This document shows positions 25,394 through 32,089 of a stretch of DNA of 34,299 bases, one piece after another. Within the stretch, counting starts at the first letter, position 1; every line of letters begins with the position of its first letter. The position numbers were made by a program, and so were the translations under genes. Below the pieces are notes generated by a model. It had not been told where the DNA came from, ran no database searches, and saw only the letters and a program-made list of their open reading frames with translations. The stretch is from assembly GCA_049513695.1 (NCBI GenBank), contig JBEKVW010000013.1, positions 1 to 34,299 on the forward strand, given 5' to 3'. The DNA is from UBA1162 sp049513695. GTDB taxonomy: Bacteria; Chloroflexota; Dehalococcoidia; GIF9; UBA5629.

Positions 25394-25423
25394 ATTCTAA
25401 CATCCCGTACCTGCCACGGGCAA
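25394..25423 (-). promoter_or_regulatory. Candidate promoter of the acs operon
   Basis: On the minus strand TTGCCC (25423-25418) and TAGAAT (25399-25394) are 18 bases apart; TAGAAT is one mismatch from the -10 consensus and the -35 is partial. A start about 7 bases downstream would leave a leader of roughly 25 bases before acsE. Confidence 0.4.
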
Positions 25424-25496
25424 GGATTTGACATGAGGCGGGCTTGTCTTTGAGAGAAAATTAACAAGTGCATCTATGCATAAGTCCCCATCATGA

Positions 25497-25510
25497 TGAC
25501 AAATTTGTCA
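25497..25510. repeat. Perfect 14-bp palindrome between nitroreductase and acsE
   Basis: TGACAAATTTGTCA sits immediately past the nitroreductase stop and about 75 bases upstream of the candidate acs promoter. It could be a dimeric regulator site. No T-run follows on either strand, and an uninterrupted palindrome makes a poor RNA hairpin. Confidence 0.4.
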
Positions 25511-26188
25511 CTATAAATAAAACTTCGCCATCTTCTCCAACGGTTCGCGTGCGGAGCGGAATTTATTAGCAGGGTGTTCCCAGTCGGGGTAGCCGATTGG
25601 TATAGCTGCTACGAAGAGCTTGTTAGCGGGAAGCCCCAGAACCTGGCGCAGGATTTCCGGGTAGAGTACGGGCATAATAGCGGGTATGGTACCAAGTCCT
25701 ATCTCGGTGGCGAGAAGCATGATGGTCTGCGCGACCAGGCCGCAGTCGAAAATATTGAGGGAGTTTGGGACTTCACCCGCGTTGTAAAAGTTCTTGTCAA
25801 TGATGATGTAGATGCAGGCGGGAGCGCCCCATAGTTGCATCGCCCAGATGTTCCGGTCGGCGCGCTTCTGTTTATCCTCGCGGGATATGCCCAGCTTCTC
25901 CTGCACGCCATGCATGATGATGGCGTAGCGAGAGCCCCAGGGCTCCGGATAATTCATGGAGATGGGTATATCGATTTTGGGCATCTGGGTGGCGGCAGCC
26001 AGAACTGCTGCCTTTACAGCTACGAGCTTAGCGCCGCTGACCACGGCATATTCGCAGGGCTGGCTATTGCCGGCAGAAGGGGCGTGTAGAGCAGTCTCCA
26101 GTATCTTTTTCAGGATGTCCGGGGGAACTGGATCGGGCTTGAAGGCCCGGATGGACTGACGTTTAACCACAACTTCGCTAACGTTCAC
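25511..26188 (-). CDS. Nitroreductase-family FMN protein
   Basis: About 225 residues. RQSIRAFKPDPVP at the N-terminus, HAPSAGNSQPCEYAVV and EIGLGTIPAIMPV with a final IPIGYPDWE are the usual FMN-contact and fold motifs of the nitroreductase family, which reduces nitro groups, quinones or flavins with NAD(P)H. GTG codons at 26197 and 26188 can both start it; I chose 26188 because AAAGAGG lies 8 bases before it and would overlap the first one. It follows the C_GCAxxG gene by 66 bases on the same strand and may be the last gene of the ars operon or independent. Substrate not readable. Confidence 0.85.
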   Translation of the reverse strand: MNVSEVVVKRQSIRAFKPDPVPPDILKKILETALHAPSAGNSQPCEYAVVSGAKLVAVKAAVLAAATQMPKIDIPISMNYPEPWGSRYAIIMHGVQEKLGISREDKQKRADRNIWAMQLWGAPACIYIIIDKNFYNAGEVPNSLNIFDCGLVAQTIMLLATEIGLGTIPAIMPVLYPEILRQVLGLPANKLFVAAIPIGYPDWEHPANKFRSAREPLEKMAKFYL

Positions 26189-26254
26189 TTTTTGCACCTC
26201 TTTTTCGTATAGTTGTATCTGAACTAGCTCCAGGATTAATCCCGCCCGTTTACG

Positions 26255-26695
26255 TCATGAGTTAATCAAACTTTCAACGATCGCGGCTGCATCCTCAACC
26301 AGTTTGGGGCAGATCCTCTGGGGTATGCCGTTCTTCACGGCCTCGCGGAATTCACCCGGTTTGCTGAAGTCGGCTCCCAGCAGTTCGCTGCAGGTAATCG
26401 ACCCATGCAATGCCTTGAATTTCTCGGCAAATTCCCGCACCTTGCCGAAGGCCGCCTTATGCGACTGCAAGCCGTCGGCTGCTGTCATGCCGTATTTAAG
26501 CCCGATGACCATGAACGCCCCCGTCACCGCCCCGCAGGTCTTACCCATATGGCCCATGCCGCCGCCGAAACTGGCGGCGATTTTATAGGCCATGACCCGG
26601 TCCAGCCCGAAATCTTCGGCGAACTCGGCCAAGACGGACTGGCTGCAGTTGAATCCTTTACTGAACGTAGCCCGTGCATCTTCTGCTTTGCTCAT
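26255..26695 (-). CDS. C_GCAxxG_C_C family redox protein
   Basis: 146 residues with the family's pattern: FNCSQSVL (Cys17), GGGMGHMGKTCGAVTGA (Cys54 in the GCAxxG-like CGAVTG box), ITCSELLG (Cys102) and RICPKLVEDAA (Cys129). The family is widespread in anaerobes, is often annotated as a putative redox-active protein, and has no established biochemical function that I know of. The ATG overlaps the arsM stop by 4 bases (ATGA), so it is translationally coupled to arsenite methyltransferase. The context suggests a role in thiol or metalloid chemistry (inference). A second, longer member of the same family is encoded earlier in the operon at 27851-28399. Confidence 0.88.
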   Translation of the reverse strand: MSKAEDARATFSKGFNCSQSVLAEFAEDFGLDRVMAYKIAASFGGGMGHMGKTCGAVTGAFMVIGLKYGMTAADGLQSHKAAFGKVREFAEKFKALHGSITCSELLGADFSKPGEFREAVKNGIPQRICPKLVEDAAAIVESLINS

Positions 26696-27543
26696 CCTGC
26701 TCTCCTCCCTATTTGCGGTTTTACGGCGCTTACCTTTATGCTCCTGACGGATTTGCCGACCTTGCTCAAATCTTCCTTGGATATGTTTTCGCTGTCTACA
26801 ATTGCCTTCAGGGCCGGCTCTTTTTCCAGGATATCGGTGGCAAAGCCCGTGTCGCCGATGACCTTGACCTCATCAAAGCCGGCGCGTTTTATATCATTAA
26901 GGTAGTCCTGTTTTAACGATGCTCCTGCCACGCAGCCGATGTAAGCTGCAACCGATTTCTCAACGGCCTGGGGTAGCTCCTCCAGCAGGACTATGTCAGA
27001 CACCATCAGCCTTCCGCCCGGCTTCAGCACGCGGTAAGCTTCACTGAATACCCTCTTTTTATCCGGCGACAGGTTAATTACGCAGTTGGAGATTATGATA
27101 TCGGCGTAACCGTCCGCCACCGGCAGGTTCTCTATCTCGCCCAGCCTGAACTCCACGTTCTTGTAGCCGCCTTTTGCTGCGTTCTCCCTGGCTTTTTCCA
27201 GCATTTCAGCGGTCATATCAATCCCGATGACTTTGCCCTTTTCCCCCACCGCACGGGAGGCCAGGAAGCAGTCGAAGCCCGCTCCCGAACCCAGGTCCAC
27301 CACGACCTCCCCTTCCTTCAGTGAGGCCATGGCAACGGGATTGCCGCAGCCCAACCCCAGGTTGGCTCCCTCGGGGGCAGCATTCAGGTCCTCATCTGTG
27401 TAGCCGACGCTCTTGCTGAGCGTTTTAGTCAGGTCCGTCCCGCCGCAGCAACTCTGGGCCTGCGGCGCACAGCAGGAACCGCCCTGTTTGGCCAACTTGC
27501 CATATCGTTCCCTGACCGTTTTCTTGATCTCCTGTTCTTTCAT
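26692..27543 (-). CDS. arsM: Arsenite S-adenosylmethionine methyltransferase
   Basis: 283 residues. SAM-binding VVDLGSGAGFD is at 81-91. The three cysteines that ArsM enzymes use to bind As(III) are present: Cys66 (LGLGCGNP), Cys154 (SNCVINLSPDK) and Cys204 (YIGCVAGAS). The N-terminus has two extra vicinal pairs, GGSCCAP and QSCCGG, likely additional arsenic ligands. The enzyme methylates As(III) stepwise to volatile or less toxic methylarsines. AAGGAG lies 7 bases before the ATG at 27543. The small CC-rich gene lies 21 bases upstream and the C_GCAxxG gene overlaps downstream, all on the strand of arsR, so ArsR control is expected. Confidence 0.93.
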   Translation of the reverse strand: MKEQEIKKTVRERYGKLAKQGGSCCAPQAQSCCGGTDLTKTLSKSVGYTDEDLNAAPEGANLGLGCGNPVAMASLKEGEVVVDLGSGAGFDCFLASRAVGEKGKVIGIDMTAEMLEKARENAAKGGYKNVEFRLGEIENLPVADGYADIIISNCVINLSPDKKRVFSEAYRVLKPGGRLMVSDIVLLEELPQAVEKSVAAYIGCVAGASLKQDYLNDIKRAGFDEVKVIGDTGFATDILEKEPALKAIVDSENISKEDLSKVGKSVRSIKVSAVKPQIGRRAG

Positions 27544-27564
27544 CGTTTAACTCCTTCCTTGTAA

Positions 27565-27798
27565 TTACGCTTTCTGGCTTTTCCCCTGAAAAAAGCCCTT
27601 CATCTTCTCTTTCATAACCTCAGGGATTGCATTGCTGTTGCAGCAGTCCTTCCACATCTTGCTCATATCCTCCGGTTTGCACATACTGCTGCAGCAATCC
27701 ATAAACGTCTTGCCTTTTTCCTCCTGTGCGGGAATATCGCCGCAGCCGCAACCTTCCTTCGCTTCCCCAGCGGTTTTCGTAGTGTTCTCTTTTTCCAT
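27565..27798 (-). CDS. Small cysteine-rich protein with duplicated DCC...PE.M motif
   Basis: 77 residues with 7 cysteines (17, 19, 35, 36, 40, 52, 53) and 14 lysines by eye. It contains a tandem motif 17 residues apart: MDCCSSMCKPEDM and KDCCNSNAIPEVM. GCGCG at 16-20 adds another thiol pair. I know no family name. It is very likely real because AAAGGAGG lies a few bases before the ATG and it fits tightly between its operon neighbours (21 bases to arsM). Vicinal cysteine pairs bind As(III) and similar soft metals well, so a metalloid-binding or chaperone peptide feeding ArsM is the natural guess, but this is inference. No signal peptide or membrane segment. Confidence 0.8.
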   Translation of the reverse strand: MEKENTTKTAGEAKEGCGCGDIPAQEEKGKTFMDCCSSMCKPEDMSKMWKDCCNSNAIPEVMKEKMKGFFQGKSQKA

Positions 27799-27850
27799 GA
27801 TTGACCTCCTTTTATTTGATTACTAATACAAAGTATCCTGACATCGCTAT

Positions 27851-28399
27851 CTATAGTTCATATAGTATCTCCGCAACTTTGTAAGCCGTTCCGCTGGTCA
27901 GCCTGGCACAGTTTTCCGACCGCTCCTGTCCTTTGGCGCTCAAATGCTGCTCCAGCAGGGTCGCCGTATCAAACCAGTCATATCCCGATATCTCGGCGCA
28001 GACCGTGCTTTTATATTGCAGTTTGAACCACTGCGCCAATTTATGGCAGGGCTCCATCATCGGCATCAACCCGCCAAATCCCTCCTCGATTTTCTTGCGT
28101 CCCGATCTTGCGCTGATCAGCATGAAACCCGTATTCAGTGCGCCGCAGGTCAGACCGCAGCCCCCTCCACCCTGTAAGCCACCTACGGCCCGGAACAAGA
28201 ACTCATCCTGCAGTCCCAGTACATCCATGAAGGCCCGCATCAGAGACTGGGCACAGCCATAGTGCTGTATGAAGTTTTCGTAGGCTTTCTGGCCGATCAG
28301 CTCACGGTTGTCCTCGGAGCCCAGCAGTTCCGTTATTCGCCCTTCGAACAGCTCACTGAAGTTGCTCGTATTCACATATACAAGTTCGCTCATTTCCAT
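27851..28399 (-). CDS. C_GCAxxG_C_C family protein, long form
   Basis: 182 residues. The core HYGCAQSLMRAF (Cys49), GGLQGGGGCGLTCGALNTG (Cys81, Cys85), EPCHKLAQWF (Cys118), STVCAEISGYDW (Cys134) and SENCARLTSG (Cys164) matches the C_GCAxxG_C_C family, resembling the longer subgroup known from sulfate reducers. It has two more cysteines than the short paralogue at 26255-26695 and an N-terminal extension of about 40 residues. An ATG at 28393 is an alternative start with similar support (AAGGCTG upstream). It lies 63 bases after arsR and 52 bases before the CC-rich gene. Biochemical function is not established. Confidence 0.85.
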   Translation of the reverse strand: MEMSELVYVNTSNFSELFEGRITELLGSEDNRELIGQKAYENFIQHYGCAQSLMRAFMDVLGLQDEFLFRAVGGLQGGGGCGLTCGALNTGFMLISARSGRKKIEEGFGGLMPMMEPCHKLAQWFKLQYKSTVCAEISGYDWFDTATLLEQHLSAKGQERSENCARLTSGTAYKVAEILYEL

Positions 28400-28462
28400 A
28401 TTCAGCCTTACAACTTTTATTACTACTATTCGAAATATATCGATATCAAAAGATAAAATTTT

Positions 28463-28789
28463 TTAGCCTGTGGCGGGTGCTTTGAAGAAGTCGGCCAGCC
28501 TTTCAAGTATCCCTTTATCGACCCAGCACTCGATGCGCTGCCCGTTGCGCCTGGTGCTGATCAACCCGGCCCGGTGTAGCTCTTTAAGGTGGTGTGAGAT
28601 GGTCGACTGTGCTATGCCCAGGTTGCCGCTTAGATCACCCACGCACTCACAAATATTATCCTTCTTACACGCCATCCCTTCCGGGCCGCAACACGCCAGC
28701 CTCAGGAATATCTTCAGCCTGTGTGGATTGGACAATGCCTTGAACATCTCCGCATATTTTTCAGCTTTACCACTGTCATTGTTCGACAT
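28463..28789 (-). CDS. arsR: ArsR/SmtB-family metalloid-responsive repressor
   Basis: 108 residues, winged helix-turn-helix: MFKALSNPHRLKIFLRL, then the recognition helix LGIAQSTISHHLKELHRAGLI (read in parts) and the wing RRNGQRIECWV. Candidate inducer-binding thiols are Cys33/34 (LACCGPEG), Cys41, and Cys47/49 (NICECVGDL), the last near the site used by classical ArsR (ELCVCDL). It should repress its own operon until As(III) or a similar metalloid binds. It is the first gene of the ars set. The promoter's -10 lies 7 bases before the ATG and there is no ribosome site, suggesting a leaderless start. Confidence 0.92.
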   Translation of the reverse strand: MSNNDSGKAEKYAEMFKALSNPHRLKIFLRLACCGPEGMACKKDNICECVGDLSGNLGIAQSTISHHLKELHRAGLISTRRNGQRIECWVDKGILERLADFFKAPATG

Positions 28790-28796
28790 ATTACGA

Positions 28797-28826
28797 AGTA
28801 TAGAACTATTAAAAGTCTTTTGTCAA
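28797..28826 (-). promoter_or_regulatory. arsR promoter with possible overlapping operator
   Basis: On the minus strand a perfect TTGACA (28826-28821) is followed after 18 bases by TATACT (28802-28797), one mismatch from consensus. A small dyad ATAG-N2-CTAT (28800-28809) overlaps the -10 and could be the ArsR operator. The ATG begins 7 bases after the -10, so the transcript is likely leaderless. Confidence 0.65.
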
Positions 28827-28850
28827 GTTTAGCTTCAATTTTTATTGTAT

Positions 28851-28875
28851 GGGGGCCCGGTTAATCCAGGCCCCC
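28851..28875. repeat. G/C-rich inverted repeat between arsR and rnhA
   Basis: GGGGGCC (28851-28857) and GGCCCCC (28869-28875) form a 7-bp stem with an 11-base spacer. It lies between two divergent promoters and covers the place where the rnhA -35 would be. No T-run follows on either strand, so it is not a standard terminator; an operator or RNA structure is possible. Confidence 0.45.
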
Positions 28876-28891
28876 AGGCCCTGAAATGGCG

Positions 28892-28897
28892 TATAAT
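28892..28897 (+). promoter_or_regulatory. -10 element of rnhA; probably leaderless transcript
   Basis: Perfect TATAAT ends 6 bases before the rnhA ATG, with TAGCCC in between and no ribosome site. Transcription would begin essentially at the ATG. A -35 hexamer is not recognisable in the G/C-rich repeat upstream. Confidence 0.55.
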
Positions 28898-28903
28898 TAG
28901 CCC

Positions 28904-29377
28904 ATGCCCGGCATGGATAAAATCGTTATTTACTGTGACGGCGCCTGCTCGGGCAACCAGTACCAGGTCAATGCGGGGGGATGGGGCGCTATATTGAGGC
29001 ACCGGGGCAAGGTCAAGGAGATCTACGGCGGCGAGCTGAATACAACCAATCAGCGCATGGAGTTGACCGCCTGCATCAAAGCCCTCGAACAGATGAAATC
29101 CGCAGGCCACCTTATAGAGGTTTACACGGACAGCGCTTACCTGGTGAACTGCATGCAGCGGAAATGGTACCTGACCTGGCAGAAAAACGGCTGGCAGAAT
29201 GCCAAAAGGCAACCGGTGGAAAACCGCGATCTCTGGGAGAGGCTTCTGAAGCTTTTATCCAAATATAAAGTGCACTTTCATAAGGTAGAGGGGCATGCCG
29301 GTGATGAGCTGAACGAAAGGGCGGACGAGCTGGCCAGACAGGGCATTTCATACGTCAAAAAGATCGGCCTGAACTGA
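28904..29377 (+). CDS. rnhA: Ribonuclease HI
   Basis: 157 residues, the usual length. The catalytic carboxylates are present: Asp12 (IYCDGACSGN), Glu53 (NQRMELTA), Asp76 (VYTDSAYL) and Asp141 (NERADELA), with His131 in VEGHAGDELN. The basic-protrusion region (RKWYLTWQKNGWQNAKRQP, in parts) is retained. It removes RNA from RNA-DNA hybrids. A second in-frame ATG at 28913 is possible, but the TATAAT spacing supports a leaderless start at 28904. It is divergent from arsR and followed by gyrB in the same direction after 152 bases. Confidence 0.95.
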   Translation: MPGMDKIVIYCDGACSGNQYQVNAGGWGAILRHRGKVKEIYGGELNTTNQRMELTACIKALEQMKSAGHLIEVYTDSAYLVNCMQRKWYLTWQKNGWQNAKRQPVENRDLWERLLKLLSKYKVHFHKVEGHAGDELNERADELARQGISYVKKIGLN

Positions 29378-29448
29378 TGCATTTTAAACTTAAATATGCT
29401 ATACTAAATTACGAAATTGCAAGTCCTAGTAGGCTTCGTCTGAGCAAA

Positions 29449-29462
29449 CACAATATATTGTG
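29449..29462. repeat. Perfect 14-bp palindrome upstream of gyrB
   Basis: CACAATATATTGTG, flanked by partly matching AGCA and TGCT arms (29443-29446 and 29464-29467). It lies about 45 bases after a TATACT -10-like box (29400-29405) and about 70 bases before the gyrB ATG, so it would be in the gyrB leader. A candidate regulator site. A further weak CCCGC/GCGGG stem follows near 29478-29493. Confidence 0.4.
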
Positions 29463-29529
29463 ATGCTTGTTTCTAAAACCCGCTATATGGCGGGGCAGGG
29501 CACACAAAATCCATCATAAGAGATAAACC

Positions 29530-31449
29530 ATGGCTTCTGAACAGGTTAACAATTCACACAACGGCGAATATACAGCAGAAAATATCCGCGTGCTGGATGG
29601 GCTGGAAGCGGTACGCATGCGTCCCGGCATGTACATCGGCGATACCGGCAAGGAAGGTCTGCATCACCTGGTTTACGAGATCGTCTATAACAGCATAGAC
29701 GAAGCCATGGCCGGCTACTGCGACCGCATACAGGTAATCATCCACCCTGACAACTCGATAACGGTTATAGACAATGGCCGCGGCATACCCGTAGACCTGC
29801 ATCCCGAAAAAGGCATTTCGGCCCTGGAGGTCGTTATGACCACCCTGCACGCCGGGGGCAAATTCGGAGATGGCGCTTACAGCGTTTCCAGCGGTCTGCA
29901 CGGCGTGGGCGCCTCGGTAGTAAGTGCGCTTTCTTCCTGGATGCGGGCCGAGGTCAGACGGGACGGCAAGATCTGGCGACAGGAATATAAGATCGGCGTA
30001 CCCCTGAACGACGTCAAGTCCGTAGGCAGGACCGATGAAACAGGCACCCTAATTACGTTTATGGCGGACACTGAGATTTTCGCAGAAATCCGCTATGATT
30101 TCGCAGTCCTCGCCGAGCGTCTCAGGGAGCTGGCTTTCCTTAATAAGGGAGTTGAGATCAGCCTGAAAGATGAAAGGGCGGATGAAGAGGTCACATATTT
30201 CTTTGAAGGCGGCATTGCCAGCCTGGTCAGACGTATTAACAAAACACGCCAGGTCCTGGATAAATCCATTTACATTGCGGGCAAGGTCAACAGCACGGCT
30301 GTAGAGATCGCCATACAGTACAACGACGGCTATTCTGAGAACGTGACCGCCTTCGCCAATTGCGTCAACACCCGGGAAGGCGGGACCCACATGACCGGGT
30401 TCCGTGCGGCACTGACGCGGGTACTTAACGATTACGCACGCAAGAACAAGTTCCTCAAGGACAATGACGCCAACCTGACCGGCGACGATATCCGCGACGG
30501 CCTGACGGCAGTCGTCAGTGTAAAAGTGGGTTCACCCCAATTCGAAGGACAGACCAAGGCCAAGCTGGGTAACCCCGAGGTAAAAGGACAGGTTGAATCG
30601 ATAGCCAGCGACGGCCTTAACGAGTATCTGGAGAAGCATCCCGACGAAGGTAAATCGATAATAGATAAATGCCTGCTGGCGGCCAAAGCCAGGGAGGCAG
30701 CCCGTAAGGCACGTGACCTTATCCTTAAGAAGACCGGCCTCGAGTTCGGCACACTTCCCGGAAAACTGGCGGATTGCTCCAGCAATAACCCCAAAGAGTG
30801 CGAGCTCTACCTGGTGGAGGGCGATTCGGCGGGCGGCTCTGCCAAGCAGGGGCGAGACCGCAATTTCCAGGCCATCCTCCCGCTGCGGGGCAAGATCCTC
30901 AATGTAGAGAAAGCAGCCAAGGATAAGATATTTGACCACGAGGAGATCCGTGCCCTGATCACCGCCCTGGGCACCGGAATCGGCGACGCCTTCGAGTTGG
31001 GCAAGCTACGCTATCATCAGATCATCATCATGACAGATGCCGATGTCGATGGCGCACACATCCGCACACTGCTGCTTACTTTCTTCTACCGCAATATGGC
31101 GGACCTCATCCAGAACGGTCACCTGTTCATCGCTCAGCCCCCGCTATACCGCCTGGCAGCCGGCAAACAGCAGTATTGGGTTTACTCAGACATGGAAAAA
31201 GATGCCAAACTAGCTTCGCTGAAAGCCAGCAAGGTGGATATACAGCGCTACAAAGGCCTGGGTGAAATGAGCCCCGAACAGCTCTGGGATACCACCATGA
31301 ACCCGGCCACTCGGACGCTGCTCAAAGTACAGGTTGACGACGCCATGAAGGCCGACGATATCTTCCACGTGCTTATGGGCAGCGAGGTACCGCCCCGCAA
31401 GTCCTTTATCCAGGCACATGCACGCAGCGTTAAAAACCTGGATATCTAG
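29530..31449 (+). CDS. gyrB: DNA gyrase subunit B
   Basis: 639 residues, normal for GyrB without the enterobacterial insert. The GHKL ATPase domain has YNSIDEAMAGYCD, VIDNGRGIPVDLHP and SGLHGVGASVVSALS. The TOPRIM domain has LVEGDSAGGSAKQGRDR, PLRGKILNVEKA and MTDADVDGAHIRTLLL. The C-terminal YKGLGEMSPEQLWDTTMNP segment closes the protein. It forms the ATP-using half of the A2B2 enzyme that introduces negative supercoils; gyrA is not in the window. The ATG has a modest AAGAGA ribosome site. Placement within 4 kb of dnaA agrees with an origin-proximal position. Confidence 0.96.
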   Translation: MASEQVNNSHNGEYTAENIRVLDGLEAVRMRPGMYIGDTGKEGLHHLVYEIVYNSIDEAMAGYCDRIQVIIHPDNSITVIDNGRGIPVDLHPEKGISALEVVMTTLHAGGKFGDGAYSVSSGLHGVGASVVSALSSWMRAEVRRDGKIWRQEYKIGVPLNDVKSVGRTDETGTLITFMADTEIFAEIRYDFAVLAERLRELAFLNKGVEISLKDERADEEVTYFFEGGIASLVRRINKTRQVLDKSIYIAGKVNSTAVEIAIQYNDGYSENVTAFANCVNTREGGTHMTGFRAALTRVLNDYARKNKFLKDNDANLTGDDIRDGLTAVVSVKVGSPQFEGQTKAKLGNPEVKGQVESIASDGLNEYLEKHPDEGKSIIDKCLLAAKAREAARKARDLILKKTGLEFGTLPGKLADCSSNNPKECELYLVEGDSAGGSAKQGRDRNFQAILPLRGKILNVEKAAKDKIFDHEEIRALITALGTGIGDAFELGKLRYHQIIIMTDADVDGAHIRTLLLTFFYRNMADLIQNGHLFIAQPPLYRLAAGKQQYWVYSDMEKDAKLASLKASKVDIQRYKGLGEMSPEQLWDTTMNPATRTLLKVQVDDAMKADDIFHVLMGSEVPPRKSFIQAHARSVKNLDI

Positions 31450-31485
31450 GCCCATCCCAACCCGGTCATCAATCAATTCAATTGG

Positions 31486-32088
31486 TTATTTCTTATAAAG
31501 GCCGTTATCGGTTATATATTTTTCAACTGCGTCCGGCACCAGGTATCGGATGGATTTGCCTTCCGCAACTCTGTCCCTGATATCTGTAGAACTTATACCG
31601 ATACACGGCCCTTCCATCATTATGTTTCTCTCTGAGAAGCCGGGAATGACATCTTCCATTGAGGCAATGTCAGGCCGGTTGAATCCAGGCCTGGGAAATG
31701 CAACCACGGTGGCCATTTTGGAGATTCTATAGGGAGCTTTCCAGTTTGGCATATCCTTCAAGCTGTCCCAGCTCATCAGCAAATACAATTTGGACTCATA
31801 GCCCACATCCTTCCACAGCTGTTCCAACGTATCCACAGTGAATGTGGAGCCGGGCCTGTCTACCTCTATAGTCACTAGGCTGAAAAAGGGATTGGATTGT
31901 ATGGCAAGCTTGACCATCTCCACCCGGTGGCGTGGGGGCGTTATCCCGTGGCCGGATTTCATCCAGGGGTTACCGGCCGGGATGAACATTACTTTGTCGA
32001 GCTCCAGCCTGGTCCTGGCATCCTCGGCAATTATAAGGTGTCCCAGGTGTATGGGGTCGAATGTGCCGCCCATAATTCCAATCTTCAT
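31486..32088 (-). CDS. nadD: Nicotinate-nucleotide adenylyltransferase
   Basis: 200 residues. The nucleotidyltransferase signature MGGTFDPIHLGHL opens the protein and the ISSTDIRDRV motif closes it. The enzyme makes deamido-NAD from nicotinate mononucleotide and ATP. The usual LLGaDsL loop reads LLMSWDSL here. A TTG at 32106 is in frame, but ATG at 32088 follows AGGCGGG and gives the family-typical MKIGIMGG start. It lies one base after the obg stop, so the two genes are coupled. It converges on gyrB with a 36-base gap. Confidence 0.93.
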   Translation of the reverse strand: MKIGIMGGTFDPIHLGHLIIAEDARTRLELDKVMFIPAGNPWMKSGHGITPPRHRVEMVKLAIQSNPFFSLVTIEVDRPGSTFTVDTLEQLWKDVGYESKLYLLMSWDSLKDMPNWKAPYRISKMATVVAFPRPGFNRPDIASMEDVIPGFSERNIMMEGPCIGISSTDIRDRVAEGKSIRYLVPDAVEKYITDNGLYKK

Positions 32089-32089
32089 T

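Noticed and set aside
28851..28875. G/C stem as intrinsic terminator
   Set aside because: No T-run follows on either strand and it lies between divergent starts, where no gene ends.
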